Assembly (NCBI GenBank): GCA_905221615.1
Contig: CAJNDT010005913.1
Span: 2,046,001-2,110,000 of the forward strand
Direction of reading: 5' to 3'
DNA length: 64,000 bases
Source of the DNA: Symbiodinium sp. CCMP2592
Lineage: Eukaryota; Sar; Dinophyceae; Suessiales; Symbiodiniaceae
Shown: positions 8,736 to 18,549 of the stretch, piece by piece
Position numbering within the stretch: position 1 is the stretch's first letter
Layout: each line of letters begins with the position of its first letter
The notes under the pieces: model-generated
Database searches by the model: none
Seen by the model: only the letters and a program-made list of their open reading frames with translations
What the model was told of the DNA's origin: nothing
Made by a program: the position numbers and the translations under genes

Positions 8736-9781
8736 GAACCCACCATCGCCGTCGGCTGTGTTGGAGTCAGCTTGAGAATCTCGCGCACCACATCGTCCGA
8801 GCTCACGCGATCCGCCTCCGCTTCAAAGTTCATCAGCACACGATGCCGCAGACAAGGCATCGCGACCTCCTGGATGTCCTGATAGCTCACATGGAACCGA
8901 CCATCCACCAGCGCGCGGACCTTGCCCGCAAGAATCAGCGCCTGCGCCCCGCGCGGACTCACCCCGCACCGCACATACCGATTCGTCGGCCCATTGGGAC
9001 CACCCGCCGCCGTATCAGTCTCCGGATGCGTCGCCAAAACCAACCTCGCCGCGTACTGCTTCACATGCGGCGCGACGACCACCTGACGCACAAGCTCCTG
9101 ATACTCAAGAATCGCTTTCCCATCGAGCACCTTGCCCGCGACCGGATTCTCCGCGCCCGTCGTCCGATCGATGATCTCCATCAGATCCTCAAGCCCCGCG
9201 TACCCCACATCGACCTTGAGCAAGAACCGGTCCATCTGCGCCTCGGGAAGCGGATAGGTCCCTTCTTGTTCAATTGGGTTCTGCGTCGCGAGCACCAAGA
9301 ACGGCTCATTGAGCTCGTACGTCTCACCCGCCACCGTCACCGAATGCTCCTGCATCGCTTCAAGCAGCGCCGATTGTGTTTTCGGCGTCGCGCGATTGAT
9401 CTCGTCCGCGAGCACCACCTGCGCAAAGATCGGCCCCTGCTGAAACTCAAAGCTCCGATGACCAGTCTCCGGATTCTCCGAAACAATGTTCGTCCCGATC
9501 ACATCCGCAGGCATCAAGTCAGGAGTGAACTGAATACGACTGAACGGCAAGTGCAACGTCGTCGCAAGCGTCCGCACAAGCAGCGTCTTCCCAAGACCAG
9601 GCACACCCTCAAGCAGCACATTGCCCCCCGCAAAGAGCGCCACCAGCACCGCATCGACCACCGCTTGCTGACCCACCATCACCTTGCCGATCTCGCCGCG
9701 CAGCTGCGCGAAGCTCGCTCGGAACTGCTCGCACTGCGCCTTGACCTCAGCCGGTGTCTCCAGATGCTCATTCATTGCCAT
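8732..9781 (-). CDS. MoxR-family AAA+ ATPase
   Basis: A 349-residue cytoplasmic AAA+ ATPase of the MoxR family. Walker A is G59-V-P-G-L-G-K-T66, Walker B V-V-L-A-D-E at about 122-127, and sensor 1 A-T-Q-N-P at about 165-169. MoxR proteins form hexamers that act as chaperones for VWA-domain partners, and two VWA proteins and a DUF58 protein are encoded in the same operon. The C-terminal lid resembles the standard AAA_lid_2. ATGs at 9781 and 9775 are both possible starts. A 48-bp gap separates it from the large VWA gene upstream. Confidence 0.93.
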   Translation of the reverse strand: MAMNEHLETPAEVKAQCEQFRASFAQLRGEIGKVMVGQQAVVDAVLVALFAGGNVLLEGVPGLGKTLLVRTLATTLHLPFSRIQFTPDLMPADVIGTNIVSENPETGHRSFEFQQGPIFAQVVLADEINRATPKTQSALLEAMQEHSVTVAGETYELNEPFLVLATQNPIEQEGTYPLPEAQMDRFLLKVDVGYAGLEDLMEIIDRTTGAENPVAGKVLDGKAILEYQELVRQVVVAPHVKQYAARLVLATHPETDTAAGGPNGPTNRYVRCGVSPRGAQALILAGKVRALVDGRFHVSYQDIQEVAMPCLRHRVLMNFEAEADRVSSDDVVREILKLTPTQPTAMVGS

Positions 9782-9829
9782 GTCTAACTCCTCGCCGAAC
9801 CCTCGGCGTTGGTATCTTCACTCTATCAA

Positions 9830-12800
9830 CTATTCCTGCCCGTCATACTCATCCCGCGCCCGCTTCTTCGCCGCCCGCAGCGCACTGAGCGCATCCATCG
9901 TCTCGTCTTCCTTCGATTCCACCTTCTTAGGTTTACCGATTGCAGGCCCACCAGTTTCTTCTTGTCCAGACAACGCCACCGGACCATCCTGGATCTGCAC
10001 CGTCTGATCCGCCTCGAACTTACGAGCGGACTGCTTCCGATCATCCCCCGTTCGTGATTCCGTCCGCACACGCGCCGCGCGCATCGCCGCCGTCGCGTCC
10101 ATCGAGCGATCGGTTTCCTTGTGCGCCCCGCGCCTTACGAACGCCGCGATCGCGCGCGGATCGATCCGTACTCTCCGCACCGCGACATCCATCAAGAAGA
10201 TCGCGATTCCGATGATCGCCACCACCATCCAGATCGGGGTCAGCGCCACAGGCATCGTCAGCCCCTCGCGCGACCACAGATCCGACCCCGACGGATCACT
10301 CGCATCAAGCATCCGTCCGCCAGTAATCGACGCCACCTGTCTCAGCAAAGGCAGATTCGTTTTCAGCGACTTGTACTCATCCGCAAACGGCCGGATCACC
10401 GCCGCCTGCGCACTGCCCTCAAGCACACGCCCCTCCTCACCCTCTGCCTGAGATGCCGCTCGGTACTGCATATTCACGACATACGAGCCGGGCTTCGAAG
10501 AATCAAAGTCCCCCTCGTACCGACCAGGCCCAACCTGGCGCAGCTCCACAATCTCCCCCACCCCGTCCGGAGTCGAAGCACGCGCCCTGAAGTTCGCAAA
10601 GTCCATCCGCTCCCCGCTTGGATCAAACGCCTCGACCACCACGCGCGTCCGCTCCCCTGTGTTCTCCGTCGTCACGCGCAGCGTCGACTCCCCGCCGGGA
10701 CGCATCGCCCAGCGCACATGCTGCTCCCAGAACTGGTTGAACCCACTCCACCCCACCCAAGCGGGAGACCAGCGCGACGACACATCACTCGTAAACGTCA
10801 CAACCTTCCCGAGCCCATACTGCCACTGCGCCGCGATCGGGTCCTCTTCCTTCCCGCGAAGCGTCACCAGCGACAACCCCTCACGCTCCGCCGCGACCAC
10901 ATACCCCTGAATCGCAGGGACCGCGTTGATCCCACGCATCGTTTCCGTCGGAACCCCCGTCCGCGATGGACTGAACGCCTGCCCCTCCCAGATCAGCGCT
11001 CTACGAATAGTCTGCGCCTCCTTTATAAAGATCTGAGGCAGCGTCGCGAGCGCATTATTACTCACGTTGTAATACGTCCCACCAGTCATCTGCGCCATCG
11101 TGCGAAGCGTGTTCGTATCCCCCGCCGAGTGCGGATTCACACCAACCGCGGAGATCGTGATCCCCGACTGCTTGAACTGACGCAATAAACTCCGCGACAA
11201 CGACGGATCTCCATCGCTGATCACGATGCAGTGCTTCTGTCCCGCCTGCGCCTGCTGCAACCCCGCAAGCGCCAGCTGCAACGACGGATCAAAGCTCGGC
11301 ATATCCCCGAACTGCAGATTGTTAATCGCCTGACGAACCGCCGAGCGATCCCCGACAGGTGAAATCGGATACACCCAGTCCGTCCCGCCCAATCCCTGAT
11401 ACTCCACGATCCCGATCAGATCCAAGCGCGACAACGCATCCGCAGCCGCATTACAGATCTGCTTGCCGTAGAACACCCCCTTGGGAATCTCAACCGAGTG
11501 CACCACCAGCGCCAGCGCCCCGCGAGGCATCTGTCGTTTCTGAGGAGGATCAAGCCGAATCGGAAGCGCATCTGCCAGAGGCGATCCGATCCACCCCCCC
11601 GCGCCAAACGACTCGGGACCACCGATCATCACGATCCCGCCCCCCGTGTCATGCACATACTGGCGCATCATCTCCTGCTGCGTCTCCGCGAACGAGTACG
11701 CCGACTGATTGATCATCACCACCGCTTCATACGACGCCAGCTCGGGAAGACTCCCCGGAAACTCCGCCGCCGTGATCCGCTTGGTCTCCAGCTCCGCCGC
11801 GTGCAGCGCATCCTCGATCCGCACCGCCTCGCGTGGATCCTCCGCGACCACAAGCACCAACCCCTCGCTGCCCACAAAGGTAATCACCGATCCGTTGTTG
11901 TTCTGTCGGAGCGAGTCCCCGATCGTCGTCCCCACAGTCCCATCATCATTCAATGAAGCGATCGGCTCAAACACCGCGTCGTACAGCTGAGGTCCCGGCT
12001 GATTCACCGCGATCGGAACACGAATCACATTCCGACCCTTCTTGAGCTCCGCGTAGTACCCAAGCTCATCCGGCGCCGGATCCAGATCAATCGGAGTCCC
12101 GCCGCGCGACACCATCAACCGACCCACCGCCGGAGTCGTGCTCGTCAAAACAACCTTGAGCGCGATCGTTTCACCAACGCGCGTGTTCGCCGGCGCTTGC
12201 ACCCCCTCGACCATGATCTCTTCCGCGTACTCAAACTCCACCGGGAGCACATCAATCGGGATCCCCGCCGCCTTCGCCTGCTGCGCCGCTTGGAAGAGCG
12301 ACCCCTCCGTCTCGTTCGCGTCCGTCACCAGCACGATCCGCGCCGCCGCGTCCGTCGCGGAGTTCGCGATCGCCTGATTGACCGCTGACGCAAGGTTCGT
12401 CGCTTCCGTGTCCCCAATAAACTGCCGCTCGATCCCGCGCACAAACTTGCTCGGAGACGCCTGCACGATCGAGTCCCGCGCGGCTGTGATCACCCCAAGC
12501 TTGTCATCCGGCTGCCGCGACCCCTCCTGCGCCAGCTCCACAAACGTGTCCACCCGCGGCTGCACACTCGAAGGAATCGAACGCGACACATCATTAATCA
12601 CCGTCACCCCAACCGCCGTCGCTTCATCTCTATACGACGGACGCGCCAGCGCCGAGATCACCAGCACCAGCGCAATCACGCGGATCACCAGCGCCGCGAT
12701 CCGCGACGACTTCCCGAGCCCCGCCAAACTCTTGCGCGCTAGGAAAACCGTCAAAGGCACACACACCGCCAGCAGCACCAGCATCATCGGCTGATCAAAC

Positions 12801-12832
12801 TGAATCGGTCCGAGTTGCAATGAAGCAAGCAT
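9830..12832 (-). CDS. Large membrane protein with two VWA-like domains and a glutaminase-like domain
   Basis: About 1000 residues. Two membrane helices near the N-terminus are followed by a VWA domain with metal motif D-V-S-R-S. A class I glutamine amidotransferase-like fold comes next (G-G-G-I-V-M-I-G-G-P-E-S-F-G-A-G-G-W). A second VWA-like domain begins with V-V-H-S-V-E in place of the metal motif but ends with C-I-V-I-S-D-G-D. A final helix (L-T-P-I-W-M-V-V-A-I-I-G-I) precedes a long basic tail of about 120 residues. The start at 12832 lies 5 bp after the upstream stop; an ATG at 12859 would overlap that gene. Proteins of this layout belong to MoxR/Bat clusters. Confidence 0.85.
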   Translation of the reverse strand: MLASLQLGPIQFDQPMMLVLLAVCVPLTVFLARKSLAGLGKSSRIAALVIRVIALVLVISALARPSYRDEATAVGVTVINDVSRSIPSSVQPRVDTFVELAQEGSRQPDDKLGVITAARDSIVQASPSKFVRGIERQFIGDTEATNLASAVNQAIANSATDAAARIVLVTDANETEGSLFQAAQQAKAAGIPIDVLPVEFEYAEEIMVEGVQAPANTRVGETIALKVVLTSTTPAVGRLMVSRGGTPIDLDPAPDELGYYAELKKGRNVIRVPIAVNQPGPQLYDAVFEPIASLNDDGTVGTTIGDSLRQNNNGSVITFVGSEGLVLVVAEDPREAVRIEDALHAAELETKRITAAEFPGSLPELASYEAVVMINQSAYSFAETQQEMMRQYVHDTGGGIVMIGGPESFGAGGWIGSPLADALPIRLDPPQKRQMPRGALALVVHSVEIPKGVFYGKQICNAAADALSRLDLIGIVEYQGLGGTDWVYPISPVGDRSAVRQAINNLQFGDMPSFDPSLQLALAGLQQAQAGQKHCIVISDGDPSLSRSLLRQFKQSGITISAVGVNPHSAGDTNTLRTMAQMTGGTYYNVSNNALATLPQIFIKEAQTIRRALIWEGQAFSPSRTGVPTETMRGINAVPAIQGYVVAAEREGLSLVTLRGKEEDPIAAQWQYGLGKVVTFTSDVSSRWSPAWVGWSGFNQFWEQHVRWAMRPGGESTLRVTTENTGERTRVVVEAFDPSGERMDFANFRARASTPDGVGEIVELRQVGPGRYEGDFDSSKPGSYVVNMQYRAASQAEGEEGRVLEGSAQAAVIRPFADEYKSLKTNLPLLRQVASITGGRMLDASDPSGSDLWSREGLTMPVALTPIWMVVAIIGIAIFLMDVAVRRVRIDPRAIAAFVRRGAHKETDRSMDATAAMRAARVRTESRTGDDRKQSARKFEADQTVQIQDGPVALSGQEETGGPAIGKPKKVESKEDETMDALSALRAAKKRARDEYDGQE

Positions 12833-12837
12833 CACAA

Positions 12838-13920
12838 TTACCCGCCTCCACTCGTGCAAAAAGCCATAAACATATATGGGATCATCTGAATCCGATTGTT
12901 CCCCGAATCCAAGATCACCAGCCGGTTATCCCAGATCCCACTCGCCCAAGGTGTCGCCAGCTCCCCATCCCCACGACCCGCAACGCCAAACAGCTCAAGC
13001 GTCTTCCCTGTTTTCAAATCGATCATCCGCACAACATTGCCACCAAACTCGCTGATCAACCCGATCGAGCCAAAGACCTTGACCCCGTACGGAAACTTCA
13101 TCGGCGCAAAGTCCGGATCATGATCCGACGCATACCACGCGATCAACTCCCCATCCAATCCCACGCGCCCGACGCGATGGTGCGCCGCATCCACCACCAC
13201 CAGCTCCTCCACCCCATCGTTCATCCACAGCCCGATCGACTGCGGACGCGACAACGCCACCTCCCCATCCGACCCATCCACCGTCTCCGACGCCGTCCCG
13301 ATCTGACCATTCCAGACGAGCTGCACCCCATCCCCATCACTGCCCCGCTCAACCAGATACCGCGAGACCCGATCGTTCCCGCCGTACTCGCTGATCATCA
13401 GCTCATACACCCCATCCTCGTCCGCGCGCACGATCACATCCGTCGGATAAATAAACTCCCCCTCCCCCTCGCCGTACACCCCAAACTCAAAGTCCGGCCC
13501 GCTCCCATCCAAAGGCAATCCATACATCAGCACGCGATGCTCATGCGTGTCCGCGACATACGCCGCGAGCTGATCCTTCTCAAACAGGTGCACCCCCACC
13601 GACACCCCCGTCGGCATCCCGCGATCAAAGATCGGCATCAACACCTCACCGATCTGCTCCCCAGTCTCAAGATCAATCGTCTGCATGCGCGCCGTCTTAT
13701 CAATCACCACCGCGATCGCCGGCTGTCGCTCCAAATACACATCCATCGCGCGCGGATACACAAACTGTCCCGGATGCGTCCCTGTTTCACCAAGCACGAT
13801 CGGATCAACCAAGCGTCCCGACTCATCCGTCACCGCTCCCTCGCCGCAACCACCCAAGACCACCGCGCCAGCAAGCAGCGCGACTCCCCCAACGAGTTGT
13901 CCAGAACGAATCAACATCAT
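12838..13920 (-). CDS. Beta-propeller (NHL-like) lipoprotein
   Basis: A 360-residue lipoprotein (V-L-G-G-C lipobox at about 21-25). It has repeated motifs typical of NHL or six-bladed propellers: G-Q-F-V-Y-P-R-A-M-D-V, G-E-F-I-Y-P-T-D-V, and L-D-S-G-N-N-R-I-Q near the C-terminus. Such propellers usually bind ligands or partner proteins; no catalytic residues are apparent. It lies between the permease gene (22 bp gap) and the VWA gene (5 bp gap) in the same direction, so it is probably co-transcribed. Confidence 0.8.
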   Translation of the reverse strand: MMLIRSGQLVGGVALLAGAVVLGGCGEGAVTDESGRLVDPIVLGETGTHPGQFVYPRAMDVYLERQPAIAVVIDKTARMQTIDLETGEQIGEVLMPIFDRGMPTGVSVGVHLFEKDQLAAYVADTHEHRVLMYGLPLDGSGPDFEFGVYGEGEGEFIYPTDVIVRADEDGVYELMISEYGGNDRVSRYLVERGSDGDGVQLVWNGQIGTASETVDGSDGEVALSRPQSIGLWMNDGVEELVVVDAAHHRVGRVGLDGELIAWYASDHDPDFAPMKFPYGVKVFGSIGLISEFGGNVVRMIDLKTGKTLELFGVAGRGDGELATPWASGIWDNRLVILDSGNNRIQMIPYMFMAFCTSGGG

Positions 13921-13942
13921 GCGATACCCATCATAGTGGGTT

Positions 13943-15529
13943 CTAGTGCTCAGCGTTCTCGTGGTTGCTCCTGGACAACAACCATCCGCCGATGATCGAA
14001 ATCACCAGCGCGACCATCATGATATTGAGCAGCGCCGCCGACAACCGTTCCAGCCGCGCATAATGCAGATCCGCGAGCAGTCCCTGTGACAATGTTGATA
14101 CCCCCGCTCGTGTGATCATCACGCTCGCTTCGATCTCATGGACCGCGAGCAAGCCGCACAGCACCCCTGCTCCCGCACTCGCGACCATACATCCTCGCCC
14201 GTGCGTGTTCCACCACGCGCCCACCCCCCCACCAAGCGACCATCGCTGCGACAACAACTCCCCGCGCTCGCGCCCCGCGAGCACCGCGCCCATCACCGCG
14301 CTGACCACAAGCACACGCGCAAGCAACCCGACCACCTCACCCAATCCACCATGTAACCACTCAACCCCCGCCACCGATGCACCCACCAGCACCCCAGGAA
14401 CCAGCGCCGTCGCCGACGCGCCGAATACGCAGAGCACACCAACACCGCGCACAAACTTGCTCGCGTCCCCAAGCAAACACGCAACCCCCATCGCGTACCC
14501 CACACAGATCGCACCAACCACACACCCAATCCATACCGAATGCGCGATCGCATCGCCACGCTCGTTCCAGAACAACCCCATCGAACGCCAATCATCAATC
14601 GACACCCCAAGCACCACCATCGGAACAACCACGGCACACACCCAAACCACCACCGCAAACACCCAACCTCCGCTCCGTCTCGACACCCGCTCCACACCAG
14701 TCCCCACCATCGCGCGCCCTGTCGCGCCGCGCACCACCACCCGCGTCACCCACCACGCGCCCAGCACACCGATCAACACCATCGGAGATCCCAGCACCCA
14801 CACCACCCCCCACTCATCAGAGCCGCGCTGCGCCAGCTCGCGCCAGACCACAATCGACCAGGTCTCCAGCTGCGCCAGATGCATCGGGACCCCGCTCCCG
14901 AGCATCACCAATCCCGTCAATCCCCAAGCACGCACCAGCGCCCCGCGATGCAACCCGACCCACACCTTCGCGCGTGCCATCAATCCCGCAGGCTCCAGAT
15001 CCATCATGTCCTGATGAATCAACACGCGTGTGCTGCTTCCCGCGATCACCACCGCCGCGATCACCGATCCCCACAGCGCCATCCCGAGCACACCGATCGC
15101 GTACCCCGCCCAGATCGTTATCCATCGATTCCCCTCTCCACTCGTCGACCATTCGATCAACCACCCCCCCACCAAAGTATCCGGCGCACGCGCCAGATTC
15201 ATCGCCCCATAGATCGCATAGCTCGGCATCCACATCGGAACCAGCACCAGCGCCCACACCCACCGCTTCCGACACCCCATCAACACCCGCGCCATCGGAA
15301 CCCCAAACACCAGCGACAACAACGCGATCCCGCCCGCGATCAAAGTCGTTCGCGTGATGAGCCCCAGCCCACTCCGGCGCATCAATCCGATGCCTTCCGA
15401 GACCGCTTCCGCGTCAACAGCCCCCAACGCGCCGAGCAACACCGCGCCGCAAACGAACGCCCATACCACAACCATCCCCCCAACAACCACCCACATCCCC
15501 AATCGCATGTCACCCTTCCCATTTCCCAT
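13943..15529 (-). CDS. ABC-type permease, FbpB-like double-domain
   Basis: A 528-residue membrane protein with about 12 predicted helices in two halves, the arrangement seen in FbpB-type ferric-iron or thiamine permeases. The first half carries L-V-F-G-V-P-M-A-R-V-L, and a motif like the coupling loop follows. The protein is unusually rich in V, G and W. No ATP-binding subunit or periplasmic binding protein is adjacent, so either those are encoded elsewhere or the protein has another role. It is probably the first gene of the leftward operon and is divergent from accB. A second in-frame ATG lies at 15508. Confidence 0.7.
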   Translation of the reverse strand: MGNGKGDMRLGMWVVVGGMVVVWAFVCGAVLLGALGAVDAEAVSEGIGLMRRSGLGLITRTTLIAGGIALLSLVFGVPMARVLMGCRKRWVWALVLVPMWMPSYAIYGAMNLARAPDTLVGGWLIEWSTSGEGNRWITIWAGYAIGVLGMALWGSVIAAVVIAGSSTRVLIHQDMMDLEPAGLMARAKVWVGLHRGALVRAWGLTGLVMLGSGVPMHLAQLETWSIVVWRELAQRGSDEWGVVWVLGSPMVLIGVLGAWWVTRVVVRGATGRAMVGTGVERVSRRSGGWVFAVVVWVCAVVVPMVVLGVSIDDWRSMGLFWNERGDAIAHSVWIGCVVGAICVGYAMGVACLLGDASKFVRGVGVLCVFGASATALVPGVLVGASVAGVEWLHGGLGEVVGLLARVLVVSAVMGAVLAGRERGELLSQRWSLGGGVGAWWNTHGRGCMVASAGAGVLCGLLAVHEIEASVMITRAGVSTLSQGLLADLHYARLERLSAALLNIMMVALVISIIGGWLLSRSNHENAEH

Positions 15530-15582
15530 CCGATCAGTCTACCCCAACACGATCACGCCAAATCAAACCAAGTTCACGAAAG

Positions 15583-15613
15583 TTCACACCAAACTCAACT
15601 TTGCGGGTAGAAT
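15583..15613 (+). promoter_or_regulatory. Candidate promoter of accBC
   Basis: A TAGAAT -10 element at 15608-15613 with TTCACA at 15583-15588 as a possible -35, spacing 19. It lies about 90 bp upstream of accB in the gap divergent from the permease gene. Confidence 0.4.
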
Positions 15614-15700
15614 CCAAACACCGCACAGGACTCGTGGGTTACCAGCCCATCCGCGGCAAACAAGTCGGAACACAAATTACAACATACGGATCAACACAAC

Positions 15701-16168
15701 ATGATCGACATCCGCAAACTCAAAGAACTCGTCAAACTCATGGTCGAAAACGAACTCTCCGAACTCGACCTCCGCGACCAATCCGAAACCGTCACCATCA
15801 AGCGAGGCAACGAGAACGAGCCCGTCATCTACCACGCCCCAGCCGCCGCACCCGCAGCAGCGCCCGCCGCTGCAGCCGCTCCAGCTGCAGAAGCAAGCGA
15901 TGCCGGATCCGCAGACACCGATGCCGGACTCATCCCGATCGAATCCCCGATGGTCGGAACCTTCTATACCAAACCCAATCCAGAGTCCCCAGTCTTCGTG
16001 AATGTGGGTGACCAGGTCGGACCAGACTCCGTCGTCTGTCTCGTCGAAGCCATGAAAGTCTTCAACGAAATCAAAGCGGAGAAGTCAGGAACCATCGCCA
16101 AAATGTGCGTCAACGACGGCGACGCCGTCGAGTTCGGACAACCACTCTTCCTCATCAAACCAAACTAA
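15701..16168 (+). CDS. accB: Biotin carboxyl carrier protein of acetyl-CoA carboxylase
   Basis: A 155-residue AccB. The N-terminal helix (M-I-D-I-R-K-L-K-E-L-V-K-L-M-V-E) is typical. An Ala/Pro-rich flexible linker spans about 46-66, and the biotinyl domain has E-A-M-K119-V-F-N-E-I, where K119 is biotinylated. It carries the carboxyl group from biotin carboxylase to the carboxyltransferase in the first step of fatty acid synthesis. It is 56 bp upstream of accC in the same direction, the usual accBC operon. Confidence 0.97.
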   Translation: MIDIRKLKELVKLMVENELSELDLRDQSETVTIKRGNENEPVIYHAPAAAPAAAPAAAAAPAAEASDAGSADTDAGLIPIESPMVGTFYTKPNPESPVFVNVGDQVGPDSVVCLVEAMKVFNEIKAEKSGTIAKMCVNDGDAVEFGQPLFLIKPN

Positions 16169-16224
16169 TCCCTCTTCAACAACCGCTCAGAACCTGATCT
16201 GAAGACCACCCCGAGATCCACCCC

Positions 16225-17568
16225 ATGTTCCAACGCGTGCTCATCGCAAACCGAGGCGAGATCGCCCTCCGCATCATGCGGGCCTGCAAAGAACTCGATA
16301 TCGAAACCGTCTGCGTCTACTCCACCGCCGACAAAGACGCGCCGTACCTCAAGCACGCCGACGAAACCATCTGCATCGGACCTGGTCCCTCGAAAGATTC
16401 CTACCTCAACATCTCTCGCATCATCTCCGCCGCAGAACTCGCTGATGTCGACGCGATCCATCCGGGATATGGATTCCTCTCCGAGCGCGCCGACTTCTCC
16501 GAGATCTGCCGTGAATGCAAGATCGAGTTCATCGGACCATCCCCAGAAGCGATGGGCAAGCTCGGAGACAAGGTCGAAGCCAAACGCTACGCCCGCGCCG
16601 CCAAGGTCCCCGTCTTCCCAGGTTCCGAAGGCGCGATCGAAGAAGTCGAAGAAGCGGTCGAAGTCGCCGCTGAGATCGGATACCCCGTCATCATCAAAGC
16701 CGCCGCAGGTGGTGGTGGCCGAGGAATGCGCATCTGCCGCAACGAAGCGACCCTCCGCACCAACATCTCCAAAGCACAGCAAGAAGCGCAAGCCGCATTC
16801 GGAAACGGCGCTGTGTTCATCGAAAAATTCCTCGAACACGCACGCCATGTCGAGGTCCAATGCATCGGTGACAAACACGGCAACGCGATCCACCTCTGGG
16901 AACGCGACTGCTCCATGCAGCGCCGTCACCAGAAGGTCATCGAAGAAGCGCCCGGCCCACTCATCGAACGCAAGAAAATCGAGAAAGTCTGCGAAGCCGC
17001 CGCCAAACTCATCAAGTCCGCCGACTACGCCGGCGCCGCGACCGTTGAGTTCCTCATGGATGGAGATCAGAACTTCTACATGCTCGAGGTCAACACCCGC
17101 GTGCAGGTCGAGCACCCCATCACCGAGATGATCACCGGCGTCGACATCGTCAAAGCCTCCATCCAAGTCGCTGCGGGAGAGAAACTCCCCTACAAGCAAA
17201 AAGACATCCAGGTCAACGGCCACGCGATCGAGTGCCGCATCAACGCCGAAGACCACACCAAAAACTTCATGCCCTCCGCAGGACTCATCGAGACCTACCA
17301 AGCACCCGGAGGACTCGGAGTCCGCATGGACACCCATGTCTGCGCCGGATACCGCGTCCCACCAAACTACGATTCCATGATCGGCAAACTCATCGTCCAC
17401 GCCGAGAACAGAGAAGCCGCGATCACCAGAGCACTCCGCGCCCTCAACGAGTTCGAGGTCGGACCAATCAAAACAACCATCCCACTCCACGCCGAGCTCA
17501 TGCAGAACTCCGACTTCCGCAGAGGTGGAGTAGACATCCACTACCTCGAGCGATTGCTCAAAGACTAA
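16225..17568 (+). CDS. accC: Biotin carboxylase subunit of acetyl-CoA carboxylase
   Basis: A 447-residue ATP-grasp biotin carboxylase of normal length. The N-terminus (M-F-Q-R-V-L-I-A-N-R-G-E-I-A-L-R) and the ATP-binding glycine loop A-A-G-G-G-G-R-G-M are canonical. The metal and catalytic segment M-L-E-V-N-T-R-V-Q-V-E-H-P-I-T-E is intact. It carboxylates the biotin on AccB using bicarbonate and ATP. Although plus-strand, its third positions are strongly C-biased, which shows that the C-richness of this half of the window follows replication rather than transcription. Confidence 0.97.
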   Translation: MFQRVLIANRGEIALRIMRACKELDIETVCVYSTADKDAPYLKHADETICIGPGPSKDSYLNISRIISAAELADVDAIHPGYGFLSERADFSEICRECKIEFIGPSPEAMGKLGDKVEAKRYARAAKVPVFPGSEGAIEEVEEAVEVAAEIGYPVIIKAAAGGGGRGMRICRNEATLRTNISKAQQEAQAAFGNGAVFIEKFLEHARHVEVQCIGDKHGNAIHLWERDCSMQRRHQKVIEEAPGPLIERKKIEKVCEAAAKLIKSADYAGAATVEFLMDGDQNFYMLEVNTRVQVEHPITEMITGVDIVKASIQVAAGEKLPYKQKDIQVNGHAIECRINAEDHTKNFMPSAGLIETYQAPGGLGVRMDTHVCAGYRVPPNYDSMIGKLIVHAENREAAITRALRALNEFEVGPIKTTIPLHAELMQNSDFRRGGVDIHYLERLLKD

Positions 17569-17575
17569 TCCAGAA

Positions 17576-17622
17576 TCAAAAAATAACAAAGCCGCCCCGA
17601 ACAACCATACAAGGACGGCTTT
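17576..17622 (-). terminator. Terminator after the PEP-CTERM-like gene at 17645
   Basis: On the minus strand a stem of about 10 bp (AAAGCCGTCC paired with GGGCGGCTTT, one mismatch) is followed by TGTTATTTTTT. It serves the minus-strand gene at 17645-18400. On the plus strand no T-run follows, so accC has no obvious terminator here. Confidence 0.65.
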
Positions 17623-17644
17623 GAAACACGCAATATCGAAAGCC

Positions 17645-18400
17645 TCATCGTCGACGACGCGCCATACCGAGCAACCCAAGCGACAACACACCCATCGCGC
17701 TCGGAGCCGGAACCGCGTTCACCGACAGATTGTCGATGAAGAACTGACCACCAAAGCCGTTGTCGTTGATCGCTTGGAAGAACAAGCCGCCGAGTGTGTT
17801 CTCAAAGACCTGTCCACCACCCCAAGCAAGATCGACCGACTCGCTGCCATCAATCGAGAGCGCGCTCATCCGATTCAGCAAATCAACCTCGATCGAAATC
17901 CTCGACCAGGCGCCGTAATCCAGTCGAACCGTCTGCCCCGATGAACCGATCCCAGTCTGCCCCGTGAACCGAATCATCCCCACCGTATCAAGCGGATCAT
18001 CCCCCCCAGCAACCTGACTCCCAGATACATTCAAGAACAACGCGCCCTCAAGATCTGTTGAAGGTCCCTCAAGCATCAAAATATCAAACTCGATCAATGC
18101 AACTGGATTGTCCATAAACCCAGCATTGTTGATCCCATACTCAGTCCGCACCTCAGCTACCGCGTCCCCAACCCCTTGAGCAAAGTGCAAAGATTGCAAA
18201 CCCGTGTGCGCCATGTACTGCGTAACCACAGGCGTGATCGCTCCAGTGGATGTCCACCCGAACTGCCCATCCACAGAACCGACTGTAAACACCGGACTCT
18301 CAAACCCATACCCGCCGTAGATCGATGCTCCTCCAGCAAACGCCGTCGCGCTCAAGGAACCAACCAATCCAACCGCCATGATCTTCTGAACTGTTCTCAT
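17645..18400 (-). CDS. Exported protein with PEP-CTERM-like tail
   Basis: A 251-residue protein with a signal peptide ending A-F-A at about residue 22. A lectin- or LamG-like beta-sandwich body follows (F-F-I-D-N-L-S-V near the end). The C-terminus has the tripartite sorting signal: V-P-A-P-S, a hydrophobic helix, and M-A-R-R-R-R. In PEP-CTERM systems such tails are cut by an exosortase and the protein is displayed or released at the surface. No exosortase is in the window. Function is otherwise unknown. Confidence 0.8.
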   Translation of the reverse strand: MRTVQKIMAVGLVGSLSATAFAGGASIYGGYGFESPVFTVGSVDGQFGWTSTGAITPVVTQYMAHTGLQSLHFAQGVGDAVAEVRTEYGINNAGFMDNPVALIEFDILMLEGPSTDLEGALFLNVSGSQVAGGDDPLDTVGMIRFTGQTGIGSSGQTVRLDYGAWSRISIEVDLLNRMSALSIDGSESVDLAWGGGQVFENTLGGLFFQAINDNGFGGQFFIDNLSVNAVPAPSAMGVLSLGLLGMARRRR

Positions 18401-18549
18401 TGCTTTCTCCTAGTTTGATGAACTCGAATCTGAGACAGCCCCACGATTCAGCCAACCTAGAAGAACAAATGTCCAATTGCAATGGATTTCAATACTGATT
18501 TCAAATCTTTTTAGGGTGAAATCACCCATCCCCAACCCGGAACCACTGA

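Noticed and set aside
16165-17691. A 508-codon open frame on the minus strand opposite accC
   Set aside because: It is the antisense shadow of accC, with low-complexity D/E/V-rich sequence and no family similarity. The strong third-position C bias removes stops from the opposite strand.
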